64,000 nucleotides of DNA from Synechococcus sp. Tobar12-5m-g (GCF_024345415.1 NZ_JAGQBB010000012.1:30912-94911); one strand, 5' to 3'; shown: positions 1 to 7,783, counted from the stretch's first letter. Translations and numbers: made by a program. Notes: a model not told the origin generated them from the letters alone.

Positions 1-683
1 TGTATATTCCGATGGTAGATCTCAGGAGATCACCCTTTGAGAAGCTTGTGCTGCCAGTCGTTTTAGAAGTTTCGCCTGAAGGGTTCTCCCACCAGGAGGC
101 GAACGTCGTGCTTGTTCCCGATTCCAATAAGAAAAACAGTCAGGTTGGCAGTGGTGCTTATATCAATGGCTATGACATTGATACGGTGCGATCCGTATCC
201 TCGCGTCATTCCTATGGGACGAATTGGGGATTTGATCAGGGTGATCTGGATTTTTCACGGCTCAGCACCGAGTTGGTGATGAAGGGCGATCCGTTTTCCA
301 GTTTCGTGACCTGGATCCTGCCGCTGATGATCGTGATGCTGATCGTGCTGCTGGCCCCCCTGCTGGATGGTGAGCTTGGCGAAATCCGCCTGGCTATCCC
401 GTCCACCGCCTTGTTGACCCTGATCTTTCTCCAGCAGACCTACAAGGCTGAATTGCCATTGCTGAGTTATCTCACCTTTCTCGACTTTTTATACGCCTAT
501 TCTTATATTGTTTCAGTTGTTTTGTTCGTTTTATTTCTTTGGAGGAGTAACGCATATGCGGGATCGCCGGATCAGCACAAAGGCGAAGCCCTGAAGATGA
601 TCAACAGAGTGGATCGAGTCTTTCAGTTGAGTGCGTTCACTGGCTTCTTCGTTGTTGCTGCTGTCGCATGGTCTGCTTGGTAA
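1..683 (+). CDS. Pentameric ligand-gated ion channel homologue, C-terminal part (5'-truncated by window edge)
   Basis: The frame is open from the first bases, so the true start lies outside the window; about 225 residues are visible. The first ~90 fit the end of a beta-rich extracellular ligand-binding domain. Four hydrophobic segments follow: M1 (PFSSFVTWILPLMIVMLIVL), M2-M3 (IPSTALLTLIFLQQ, then LPLLSYLTFLDFLYAYSYI) and a final M4 reaching the C-terminus. The threonine/leucine-rich M2 and the M2-M3 loop with LP followed by YLT are hallmarks of Cys-loop/GLIC-type channels. In that family M2 lines the pore of a homopentamer in the membrane. Ligand and ion are unknown. The fold assignment comes from motif recognition only. 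It sits 76 bp before hemB, which has its own -10-like box. Confidence 0.68.
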   Translation, partial: YIPMVDLRRSPFEKLVLPVVLEVSPEGFSHQEANVVLVPDSNKKNSQVGSGAYINGYDIDTVRSVSSRHSYGTNWGFDQGDLDFSRLSTELVMKGDPFSSFVTWILPLMIVMLIVLLAPLLDGELGEIRLAIPSTALLTLIFLQQTYKAELPLLSYLTFLDFLYAYSYIVSVVLFVLFLWRSNAYAGSPDQHKGEALKMINRVDRVFQLSAFTGFFVVAAVAWSAW

Positions 684-732
684 GTTAACTTGGTATGTTG
701 CTATCACTTGTTATCTCAAGCCAGTGGGGCTT

Positions 733-738
733 TAAGAT
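733..738 (+). promoter_or_regulatory. Putative -10 box (TAAGAT) of hemB
   Basis: TAAGAT lies 21 nt before the hemB ATG in a locally A/T-rich spacer. It matches the -10 boxes proposed elsewhere in this window at similar distances from start codons. No good -35 is visible. Confidence 0.4.
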
Positions 739-759
739 CCAGAAATTGATTCTGATTGC

Positions 760-1761
760 ATGGAGCTCGCCTACCGTCCGCGCCGTCTGCGCCGCACACC
801 GGCCCTCCGGGCCATGGTGCGGGAGTTCCAGCTGAGCGCGGCCGATTTCATCTACCCCCTGTTCGTGCACGAAGGCGCCACCAACGAGCCGATCGGCGCC
901 ATGCCAGGCGCCCAGCGCTGGAGCATCGATGGCCTGGTGGGGGAGGTGGGCAGGGCCTGGGATCTGGGCATCCGCTGTGTCGTGCTGTTCCCCAAGGTGG
1001 CCGATGGCCTCAAGACCGAGGATGGCGCCGAATGCTTCAACGAAGGGGGCCTGATCCCCCGCGCGATCCGTCGGCTCAAGCAGGAACATCCGGCGATGGC
1101 GATCATGACCGACGTGGCCCTGGATCCCTACTCCTGCGATGGGCATGACGGCATCGTCAGTGAGGAGGGGGTGGTGCTCAACGACGAAACCGTGGCCCAG
1201 CTCTGCCGCCAGGCCGTGGCCCAGGCCCGCGCCGGCGCCGACCTGATCGGCCCCAGCGACATGATGGACGGTCGGGTGGGTTCCATCCGCGAGGCCCTCG
1301 ACGAGGAGGGCTTCGAGCAGGTGGGAATCATCAGCTACACCGCGAAATACGCCTCCGCCTACTACGGCCCCTTCCGCGAGGCGCTCGATTCCGCCCCCCG
1401 CCCCGGCGCAACCAAGCCGATTCCCACCGACAAGAGCACCTATCAGATGGATCCGGCCAACGGCCGCGAAGCCCTCACCGAAGCCCTGCTCGATGAGCAG
1501 GAGGGGGCCGACATCCTGATGGTGAAACCCGGCCTGGCCTACCTCGACATCATCCACCGCCTGCGGGGCGAAACGGAGCTGCCGATCGCCGCCTACAACG
1601 TCAGTGGCGAATACGCCATGGTGAAGGCGGCGGCCGAGCGCGGCTGGATCGACGAGCGCGCGATCGTGCTCGAAACCCTGCTCTGCTTCAAGCGGGCCGG
1701 CGCCGACCTGATCCTCACGTACCACGCCTGCGATGCAGCCGCCTGGCTGCACCAGGGCTGA
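760..1761 (+). CDS. hemB: Delta-aminolevulinic acid dehydratase (porphobilinogen synthase)
   Basis: It condenses two 5-aminolevulinate molecules to porphobilinogen, an early cytosolic step shared by heme, chlorophyll and bilin synthesis. The 333 residues match the usual length. The Schiff-base lysines are visible at about K196 (YTAKYASAYYGPF) and K256 (MVKPGLAYLD). The metal-site loop at about 118-131 reads DVALDPYSCDGHDG: it keeps one cysteine and has aspartates where zinc enzymes carry a cysteine triad, which suggests the Mg/K-dependent type. The ATG sits 21 nt after a TAAGAT box. The VOC gene and mutS2 follow on the same strand. Confidence 0.95.
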   Translation: MELAYRPRRLRRTPALRAMVREFQLSAADFIYPLFVHEGATNEPIGAMPGAQRWSIDGLVGEVGRAWDLGIRCVVLFPKVADGLKTEDGAECFNEGGLIPRAIRRLKQEHPAMAIMTDVALDPYSCDGHDGIVSEEGVVLNDETVAQLCRQAVAQARAGADLIGPSDMMDGRVGSIREALDEEGFEQVGIISYTAKYASAYYGPFREALDSAPRPGATKPIPTDKSTYQMDPANGREALTEALLDEQEGADILMVKPGLAYLDIIHRLRGETELPIAAYNVSGEYAMVKAAAERGWIDERAIVLETLLCFKRAGADLILTYHACDAAAWLHQG

Positions 1762-1853
1762 TTCTGCGCCCCGGCCCAGACCAGCCACCCGGCCGGCACC
1801 GGATCAGGCCGGCCGCCGGCCGATCAGAATGAATGCATCGATGGAGAGGCCCC

Positions 1854-2282
1854 ATGGCCGTGCAACGTCTGGGCCACGTGGCCCTGCGGGTCCAGGACAT
1901 GGACCGCGCTAAGGCCTTTTATCAGGTCCTCGGTCTGCGCATCACCTGGGAGGCCGATGACTGGTCGTACCTGCAATCGCCCCACAGTGGCGATGGGGTG
2001 GCGCTGCTGAGCCCCACCTACACCGTGGCCGGCCCCCATTTCGCCTTCCACTTCAACGACCGGGAGGAGGTGGACGCCGTGCATGAACGGTTGCAGGCCA
2101 CGGGCCACAAGGTCGGGCCGGTGCACGATCACCGCGACGGCACCGCCTCGTTCTACCTCCAGGATCCTGATGGAAACTGGCTGGAGATGCTCTACGAGCC
2201 GATCGGTGGCATCCCCTCCAACGTGGGCGCCGCCCCGATCGCGGGGGCGGCCGGGCCGGAGCAGGTGCAGGGGCTGGCTTGA
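1854..2282 (+). CDS. VOC-superfamily (glyoxalase/bleomycin-resistance fold) protein
   Basis: A 142-residue single-domain protein with the paired beta-alpha-beta-beta-beta modules of the vicinal oxygen chelate fold. Candidate metal ligands are the His in LGHVALRV near the N-terminus, the central GPHFAFHF segment and the Glu of NWLEMLYEP near the C-terminus, the pattern of glyoxalase I-like enzymes. The ATG at 1854 was preferred over the one at 1833 because GGAG lies 5-8 nt upstream and the protein then begins directly with the fold. Its stop overlaps the TTG start of mutS2 by 4 bp, so the two are probably translationally coupled. The substrate cannot be read from sequence. Confidence 0.85.
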   Translation: MAVQRLGHVALRVQDMDRAKAFYQVLGLRITWEADDWSYLQSPHSGDGVALLSPTYTVAGPHFAFHFNDREEVDAVHERLQATGHKVGPVHDHRDGTASFYLQDPDGNWLEMLYEPIGGIPSNVGAAPIAGAAGPEQVQGLA

Positions 2283-4702
2283 GCACAGGCGGCTTGTTGG
2301 CGATTGAATCGGAGGCCCTTGAGCTGCTGGAGTGGCCGCGGCTGGCGGCCCAGTTGGCCAGCTTTGCCAGCACGGCGGTGGGTGGGCGGCTTTGCCGCAG
2401 CCTGCCGTTGCCGGCGACCCTGACCGAAAGCCGGCGGCGGCTGGCTGAAACCACCGAGCTGCTGGCCCTCGACGGGCTGCTTGAGGGCGGAGTGAGTTTC
2501 CAGGGCGTCGCCGATCTGGGCGACCTGTTGCAGCACTGCGGCAAGGGGGGCACGGCCGCTGGGGTTGCCCTGCTGGAGGTGGCCGCCACCCTGGCGGCCG
2601 CCCGCCGCCTGCGGCGCCAGATCGAGGATGGTGAGCTGCGTCCCGTCTGCACGGCGCTGGTGGCCCAGCTGCGCACCCTGCCGGAGCTGGAGCAGCGGCT
2701 GCGGTTCTGCCTGGAGGAAGGCGGGCGGGTGGCCGACCGGGCCAGTGCCGCGCTGGCCGTGGTGCGCCTGCAGTTGGCCGGGGTGCGCCAGCAGCGGCGT
2801 GAGCGGCTGCAGGACCTGGTGCGGCGCCTGGCCCCCCTGCTCCAGGACACCGTGATCGCCGAGCGCAACGGCCGGCCTGTGCTGGCGGTGAAGGCCGGCG
2901 CCGCCTCCGGTGTGCAGGGCCTGGCCCACGACAGCTCAGCCTCGGGCAGCACGGTGTTCATCGAGCCCCAGGCCGTGATCGCCCTGGGGAACAGGCTGCG
3001 GGACCTGCAGGGGCAGGAGCGGGAGCTGGAGCAGCAGGTGCTCGCCGAGCTCAGCGCCCTGGTGGCCGCCAACGGCGACGCCCTGGCGGTGCTTCAGCGC
3101 GTGTTGAGCGACCTGGATGTCGCCCTGGCCCGCGCCCGCTACGGCCTGGCCCTGGGTGGGGTGCGGCCCGAGTTGGCGGAGGACCCAAACGCCCCGTTCA
3201 TGCTTCAGCAACTGCGCCACCCCCTGCTGCTATGGCAGGAGCGGCGGGAAGGGGGCCACACCGTCGTGCCGGTGACGATTTCGGTGGCGCCCGAGCAGCG
3301 GGTGGTGGCGATCACCGGCCCCAACACCGGCGGCAAGACCGTGACACTCAAGAGCCTGGGGCTGGCGGCGCTGATGGCGCGGGCCGGCCTGTTCCTGCCT
3401 TGCGCAGGCACGCCGCGGCTGCCCTGGTGCGGCCGGGTGCTCGCCGACATCGGTGACGAGCAATCCCTGCAGCAGAACCTCTCCACCTTCAGCAGCCACG
3501 TGCGCCGCATCGCCCGCATCCTGGCGGCCCTGCCGCCGGAGCCGGCCCAGGCGAACGGGGCCAGCCTGGTGCTGCTCGATGAGCTGGGCGCCGGCACCGA
3601 CCCCGCCGAGGGCACGGCCCTGGCCATCGCTCTGCTGCGCCACCTGGCCGAGCGGGCCCGACTGACGGTGGCCACCACCCACTTTGGCGAACTCAAGGCG
3701 CTCAAGTACGGCGATGCCCGCTTCGAGAACGCCTCGGTGGGCTTCGATGACGAAACGCTCTCGCCCACCTACCAGCTGCAATGGGGCATCCCCGGCCGCA
3801 GCAACGCCCTGGCAATCGCCGGCCGGCTGGCCCTGGAGCCCGCCGTGATCGCCGCCGCCGCCGACCTGCTTGCGCCCCGGGGCGATGGGGAGCTCAACCA
3901 GGTGATCCGTGGTCTCGAAGAGCAACGACGCCGCCAGCAGGAGGCCGCCGAAGACGCCGCTGCCCTGCTGGCCCGCACGGAGCTGCTGCACGAGGAGTTG
4001 CTGCTGCGCTGGCAGCAGCAGCAGGAGCAGTCGGCCGAGTTGCAGGAGGAGCGGCGCCAGAGCCTGGAGGCCTCCATCCGCGACGGCCAGCAGGAGGTGC
4101 GCCGCATCATCCGCCGGCTGCGCCAGGGCAGGGCCGATGGGGAGCAGACCCGCCAGGCGGGCCAGCGGCTCAAACGGCTCCAGGAGCAGCACCGGCCCCA
4201 GCCGGAGCGGCGCCTGCACGCCGGCTGGCGGCCGGTGGTGGGCGAACGGATCCGGCTGCTGGCCCTGGGCAAGGCGGCCGAGGTGCTGGCGATCAGCCCC
4301 GACGGTGAAGAGCTCAGCGTGCGCTGCGGCGTGCTGCGGCTCACCGTGGAGCTGGCCGCAATCGAGGGCCTGCAGGGTGAAAAGCCGGCACCGCCCGAAT
4401 CGCCTCCAGCGCCTGTGGTTCAGGTGCGCAGCCCCCAAACCCGGCACAGCGCCGGCCCCCAGGTGCGCACCGAGCGCAACACCGTGGACGTGCGGGGCCT
4501 GCGGGTGCACGAAGCAGAGGCGGCCGTGGAGGAACAGCTGCGTGGCGCCAATGGGCCGCTGTGGGTGATCCACGGCATCGGCACCGGCAAGCTCAAACGC
4601 GGCCTGCGCCAGTGGCTCTCCACCGTGCCCTGGGTGGAGCGGGTGAACGACGCCGACCAGGGTGATGGCGGGCCGGGCTGCAGTGTGATCTGGCCGAAGT
4701 GA
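2279..4702 (+). CDS. mutS2: MutS2 family ATPase/endonuclease with Smr domain
   Basis: An 807-residue MutS2. The N-terminal core and lever region is followed by the ATPase domain, with Walker A GPNTGGKT near residues 347-354 and Walker B LVLLDELGAGTDP. A long Gln/Glu-rich coiled coil comes next, and the C-terminal Smr nuclease domain begins with VDVRGLRVHEAE and contains HGIGTGKLKRGL. MutS2 proteins lack the mismatch-recognition domain; family members are linked to suppression of recombination and, in Bacillus, to rescue of collided ribosomes. The TTG start overlaps the VOC stop (TTGA); a second TTG slightly downstream is possible. Confidence 0.93.
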   Translation: MSTGGLLAIESEALELLEWPRLAAQLASFASTAVGGRLCRSLPLPATLTESRRRLAETTELLALDGLLEGGVSFQGVADLGDLLQHCGKGGTAAGVALLEVAATLAAARRLRRQIEDGELRPVCTALVAQLRTLPELEQRLRFCLEEGGRVADRASAALAVVRLQLAGVRQQRRERLQDLVRRLAPLLQDTVIAERNGRPVLAVKAGAASGVQGLAHDSSASGSTVFIEPQAVIALGNRLRDLQGQERELEQQVLAELSALVAANGDALAVLQRVLSDLDVALARARYGLALGGVRPELAEDPNAPFMLQQLRHPLLLWQERREGGHTVVPVTISVAPEQRVVAITGPNTGGKTVTLKSLGLAALMARAGLFLPCAGTPRLPWCGRVLADIGDEQSLQQNLSTFSSHVRRIARILAALPPEPAQANGASLVLLDELGAGTDPAEGTALAIALLRHLAERARLTVATTHFGELKALKYGDARFENASVGFDDETLSPTYQLQWGIPGRSNALAIAGRLALEPAVIAAAADLLAPRGDGELNQVIRGLEEQRRRQQEAAEDAAALLARTELLHEELLLRWQQQQEQSAELQEERRQSLEASIRDGQQEVRRIIRRLRQGRADGEQTRQAGQRLKRLQEQHRPQPERRLHAGWRPVVGERIRLLALGKAAEVLAISPDGEELSVRCGVLRLTVELAAIEGLQGEKPAPPESPPAPVVQVRSPQTRHSAGPQVRTERNTVDVRGLRVHEAEAAVEEQLRGANGPLWVIHGIGTGKLKRGLRQWLSTVPWVERVNDADQGDGGPGCSVIWPK

Positions 4703-4716
4703 ACGGTTTTGTGGTC

Positions 4717-5103
4717 CTAGAGCAGCTTCACGCCAGGTCCGTAGCACTTCAGGGCGCGATCGTCGCTGAGCAGAAGCACCCCTTCTAAGCGGGCTTGGGC
4801 GATCAGAAGGCGATCAAACGGATCCCTGTGGTGGGAAGGCAGGAGCGTCGTGGCGGCGGCATGGTCGGGGCTGATCGCCAGAAACTCGAAGCCCGCCTCC
4901 CGTGCCGCGGTGATCAGGGACTGGGGGGACACCGCCAGCTTGCCCAGCTGGTGCTTGATGGCGGCTTCCCAGATCGAGGCGGCGCTGACCAGACAGCGGC
5001 ACCCACGCAACCGCTCGTCCCATTCCCTGGAGAGGCGTGGGTCCCCACTCAGCCACCACAGCAGCACGCAGGTGTCGAGCAGGTAACCACCACCAGCGGC
5101 CAT
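4717..5103 (-). CDS. vapC: VapC-type PIN-domain toxin
   Basis: A 128-residue PIN-domain protein, predicted to be a Mg-dependent ribonuclease toxin. The acidic residues of a working PIN site are present: Asp in YLLDTCVLLWWLSGDPRL, Glu in SIWEAAIKHQLGKL, Asp in HHRDPFDRLLIAQA and Asp in LLLSDDRAL. Its ATG overlaps the stop of the antitoxin gene (ATGA), the normal order for a vapBC operon. It is convergent with mutS2, only 14 bp from that gene's stop. The gene looks intact; the RNA target cannot be inferred. Confidence 0.88.
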   Translation of the reverse strand: MAAGGGYLLDTCVLLWWLSGDPRLSREWDERLRGCRCLVSAASIWEAAIKHQLGKLAVSPQSLITAAREAGFEFLAISPDHAAATTLLPSHHRDPFDRLLIAQARLEGVLLLSDDRALKCYGPGVKLL

Positions 5104-5357
5104 CAGGGCGATCCGCTGACTTCGCCACCGATCAGGGCCGCCACCGTGGCCTCCACTTCCGGGGAAAAGGCGGCATCGATGCTGCCTGGCTCCAGATCCA
5201 GTGATCCCCGACCGCCCAGCCGGCTGGCGGGGCTGCCCGGGACCAGCCGCACCAGTGGTTTGCCAGCCCGGGCAATCCAGACCTCCTCACCGTCGAGGGC
5301 GGCCTGCACCAGTTCCGAGAGCTGGGCCTTGGCCGCGTAGATGTTGGCCTGGCGCAT
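5103..5357 (-). CDS. vapB: VapB/Phd-type antitoxin paired with the PIN toxin
   Basis: An 84-residue protein whose N-terminus (MRQANIYAAKAQLSELVQAA) fits the Phd/YefM DNA-binding fold, with GKPLVRLVP closing that domain. The C-terminal half is acidic and probably disordered until it wraps the toxin. An in-frame ATG five codons upstream (5372) is possible; the internal one was chosen because the fold begins there. Family knowledge suggests the protein binds its own promoter in the spacer upstream and represses the operon with VapC. It overlaps vapC by 1 bp. Confidence 0.82.
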   Translation of the reverse strand: MRQANIYAAKAQLSELVQAALDGEEVWIARAGKPLVRLVPGSPASRLGGRGSLDLEPGSIDAAFSPEVEATVAALIGGEVSGSP

Positions 5358-5460
5358 GGCCGAATCGCCCATGTTCCCGCCACACTAACTTGGTCAGACC
5401 AGGGTGCAGCCGCTCGGCCTGCTCCGGTGGCAGGAACGGATCGATGCCCACGGCATCGGT

Positions 5461-5606
5461 TCAGCCCCCGAGGAGGCGCAGGCCTTCGACCTGGTGGAAA
5501 GCCGCATCGGTGGTGGCCAGGGTCAGGCCTCGCGCAGTCCCCGGTTGAGTTTGCCTGGCTCGAGCACGGCCCAGAGCAGGATGGGGGTGTCAAGCAGCAG
5601 CTTCAC
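5461..5606 (-). pseudogene. Relic of a VapC-type PIN toxin (internal deletion)
   Basis: A GTG start at 5606 overlaps the stop of the neighbouring antitoxin (GTGA). The frame reads KLLLDTPILLWAVLEPGKLN, a PIN N-terminus with its catalytic Asp, and hits TGA after 27 residues. In another frame the very next bases read GLTLATTDAAFHQVEGLRLL and then stop at 5461, which is a PIN C-terminus with its last acidic residue. The middle of the domain, roughly 80-90 residues, is missing. It appears to be a deletion derivative of a second vapC whose antitoxin gene is still intact. Confidence 0.7.
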
Positions 5607-5821
5607 GCGCCCCAGGCGGCCAGCTCGCTCTCGGGCAGGGGCTCGAAGAAGCTCTCATCGACCGTTCCGGCCAGGAATCCCAACCGGCGGGGCGGTGACG
5701 GGCTGAGGGGAACAAGGCGGGCACAGGGTTTTCCGTTGTGAGCCAGCACGATCTCCTCGCCGGCGACCACCCGCAGCAGCAGCGCCGAGAGATGGGTTTT
5801 GGCCTCCTGAACATTCACCAT
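5603..5821 (-). CDS. Orphan Phd/VapB-type antitoxin
   Basis: A 72-residue protein starting MVNVQEAKTHLSALLLRVVA, a typical Phd/YefM N-terminal fold, with GKPCARLVPL ending the DNA-binding part and an acidic, aromatic tail (DESFFEPLPESELAAW) resembling toxin-wrapping segments. An ATG-less extension upstream was not used. The downstream partner toxin is a deletion relic, so this antitoxin is now an orphan. It may still act as a repressor or neutralise a related toxin elsewhere; that is speculation. An 11-bp perfect inverted repeat lies about 50 bp upstream. Confidence 0.72.
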   Translation of the reverse strand: MVNVQEAKTHLSALLLRVVAGEEIVLAHNGKPCARLVPLSPSPPRRLGFLAGTVDESFFEPLPESELAAWGA

Positions 5822-5871
5822 GGCGCCTGAGCTGGGGCGAGGCATCAGACCAGACCAAAGTGATCAGGTCA

Positions 5872-5903
5872 TCCTGAGCCAGAGGGGCCTGACTGGCTCA
5901 GGA
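5872..5903. repeat. Perfect 11-bp inverted repeat upstream of the orphan antitoxin
   Basis: TCCTGAGCCAG (5872-5882) and CTGGCTCAGGA (5893-5903) are perfect reverse complements around a 10-nt loop. The site lies about 50 bp upstream of the antitoxin start. It could be an operator for antitoxin autoregulation or a hairpin terminator; no T-tract follows on either strand. Confidence 0.6.
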
Positions 5904-6041
5904 TCGATCGCCGCCAGCAGGGCGGCGGCCCGTCCCGCAAGCGCTGAGGGAGTCAGGCCACCCTCGCATCGGCCTCAGTCCTGTCGGAATCGTTTCCTGC
6001 CTGGCTGAGCTATGAGGGTCGGAGTTTACTGGACCAGGGCC

Positions 6042-6057
6042 ATCGTTAACCTCTGAG
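6042..6057 (+). repeat. Left terminal inverted repeat of the IS3 element
   Basis: ATCGTTAACCTCTGAG matches the reverse complement of 7246-7260 apart from one extra C. It lies 35 bp before the transposase ATG. Confidence 0.65.
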
Positions 6058-6091
6058 GCGGGGCGCAGCCCCAACCCGGGGCTCCCCACTG

Positions 6092-7270
6092 ATGACTACT
6101 CGCAGAACCCACAGCCCCGAGTTCAAGGCCCGTGTGGCCATGGAGGCCATTTCCGGCCGCAAGACCCTTCAGGAGATCGCGGCTGACCATGCCATCCACC
6201 CGATCCAGGTGAGCCAGTGGAAAAAACAGCTGCTGGAAAGTGCCAGCGATCTGTTCGGTAAAGGCAGAAAGGACAAGGAAAGAGGAGATCATCAGACGAG
6301 AGAGGCTGAGCTCTTTCAGGAGATCGGCAAACTCAAGATGGAGCTGGAATGGCTGAAAAAAAGTCTCAGCTGCTCGACCGCCCATGAACTGCGCAGATTG
6401 GTCGATCAAAATCATCCACAGCTCTCGGTTCGGCGTCAATGCGAGCTGCTGGGTCTGCCGAAATCCACCCTCTACTACAAGCCGGTGCCGGTCAGGGCCG
6501 AGACCCTCAGGATCATGGCCCGGATCGATGCCTGGTACCTGGACGATCCTGCTTCAGGCAGCCGACGAATGGTTGACTACCTGGCGGCAGAGGGGATCAA
6601 GGTGGGGCGTGACCAGGTACGAAACCTCATGCGGCGCACGGGGTTACGGGCTCTCTACCCGAAACCCAGGACCACCATTGCTGGCGATCCGTCGGAACGC
6701 TTCCCGTGCCATGTTGACCTGGAGAAGATTCATGCACCGGATGATGCCTGGGCAACCGATATCAGCTACATCCCACTTCGCAAGGGATTTCTCTATCTGG
6801 TGGCCATCGTCGATCTCTACTCCAGACACATCCTCAGCTGGAAGCTATCGAACAGCCTTGACACGGATTTCTGTCTGCTGTCACTGGAAATGGCTTTGGG
6901 TGATGGCCGAAAGCCCAGGATCATCCACTAGGATCAAGGAGTCCAGTTCACATCTAGAGACTTCGTCAAGAGGCTACGAGAAGAAAGGATCAAGATCAGC
7001 TGGTCAGGAAGGAAGCGCTGCTACTGCTTCGCAGAAGCCTACGGCTATGACAACATCCTGGTGGAACGGCTGTGGCGAACTGTCAAGTATGAGGAGGGGT
7101 ACATCAGGGCCTATGAAGATGGCTGGGATGCAGAAGTCAGCCTGGCCAGCATCCTCTGGAGGTACTGCCATGCAAGACCTCATCGCTCACTGGGAGGCAA
7201 AACTCCCCATATGGCCTATAGTCAGTATGCAACTAACCCATCCCGCTCAGAGTTAACGATAATCTGCTGA
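6092..7270 (+). pseudogene. IS3-family transposase, OrfA-OrfB in one frame, with an in-frame TAG
   Basis: The OrfA part has a helix-turn-helix region (HSPEFKARVAMEAISGRKTL, then IHPIQVSQWKKQLLE) and a leucine-zipper-like stretch ending ELEWLKK. OrfB follows without a frame change (QLSVRRQCELLGLPKSTLYY) and has the DDE integrase core: Asp in WATDISYI, Asp in DQGVQFTS, Glu in ILVERLWRTVKYEE. A TAG at 6929-6931 replaces the residue before DQG, where relatives usually have Ser; the frame then continues uninterrupted to 7270. A run of seven A bases (6356-6362) lies at the OrfA/OrfB join, where IS3 elements normally frameshift. Unless the TAG is suppressed, no full transposase is made. Confidence 0.85.
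7246..7260 (-). repeat. Right terminal inverted repeat of the IS3 element
   Basis: CTCAGAGTTAACGAT is the reverse complement of the left end minus one base. The last transposase codons read into this repeat. Confidence 0.65.
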
Positions 7271-7460
7271 TTACCGTGACCAATGACTGGCTGGCAGGCC
7301 ATGATCGCCGCCAGGTTCTGGGCCCATCTGGCGAAAGCTTGCCCCTCACCGTGTTGCCGGGGATCTGCTGCTTTACCCCAGAGCCAGGTGGCAGAAAAGA
7401 GCAATCTCTGCAGCCATGTGATTGGCCATGCCTATCGCGAAGGGGGCTTTCTTGATGGGA
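7258..7460 (+). pseudogene. Relic of an MNT-type nucleotidyltransferase (antitoxin partner of HEPN)
   Basis: Immediately right of the IS end the translation reads NDNLLITVTNDWLAGHDRRQ, resembling the DxDLLIVV strand and following helix of minimal nucleotidyltransferases. It continues as ICCFTPE, then after a one-base shift as QVAEKSNLCSHVIGHAYREG, matching the usual C-terminus (vigpAlREG) of MNT proteins. The 5' half with the GS motif is absent, also from the left flank of the IS. A HEPN relic follows at once, the standard gene order. The assignment rests on short motif matches. Confidence 0.42.
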
Positions 7461-7783
7461 GTTGCTGCAGCTGGAATGTTGGATGGCGAGATTTTTGAAG
7501 AGGTGGTCTGGGGTTTTCAGTTGCAACAAGCCGTGGAGAAAGCCTGGCTTTATCTCCTGGATCAGGATGTTCATTTCACCCACAACCTCACCTTGGTGCT
7601 CCAGTTATTGCAAGATCATGGGCTTGATGTCAAAGCGTTTCTGCCGCTTGAGACCGATACCGACTTTGCCGCTTAACTCCGCTACCATGAAGATCTGGAA
7701 CCGCAGCATCTCGAACGAATGGCCTGCACAATGAGGACGTGGCTGCCTTGATCACCCACGTGGAGGAGCTGATCAGTTCATGA
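7422..7783 (+). pseudogene. Relic of a HEPN-domain protein
   Basis: The frame contains GFQLQQAVEKAWLYLL and FTHNLTLVLQLLQDHGLDV, which fit the HEPN pattern of an (F/W)xxQQAxEKALKA helix followed by a THDL(xx)LL helix. TAA at 7674-7676 interrupts it where CAA is likely ancestral. The same frame goes on as LRYHEDLEPQHLERM, and after a one-base shift as HNEDVAALITHVEELISS with a TGA at 7781-7783. There is thus one nonsense codon and one frameshift. HEPN proteins are often RNase toxins paired with MNT antitoxins; this copy is dead. Confidence 0.62.

Larger units (their letters stand above)
6042..7260 (+). mobile_element. IS3-family insertion sequence (transposase interrupted by a stop codon)
   Basis: About 1.2 kb bounded by near-matching inverted ends and carrying an IS3-type transposase. 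The left end reads ATCGTTAACCTCTGAG and the right end, on the opposite strand, ATCGTTAACTCTGAG; both continue into CGGG. No flanking direct repeat was found, so outer limits may be off by some bases. The element separates the toxin-antitoxin genes from an MNT/HEPN relic, which starts right at the right-hand end. Confidence 0.78.

Noticed and set aside
717..733. Possible terminator after the ion channel gene (AAGCC...GGCTT)
   Set aside because: Only a 5-bp stem and two or three T bases; too weak to call.
685..1788. Long minus-strand frame opposite hemB
   Set aside because: Antisense shadow of a clearly recognised gene; low-complexity Gly/His/Ala composition.
3230..4747. 505-codon minus-strand frame opposite mutS2
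   Set aside because: Antisense of a conserved gene; Leu/Gln/His-rich product typical of G/C-rich shadows.
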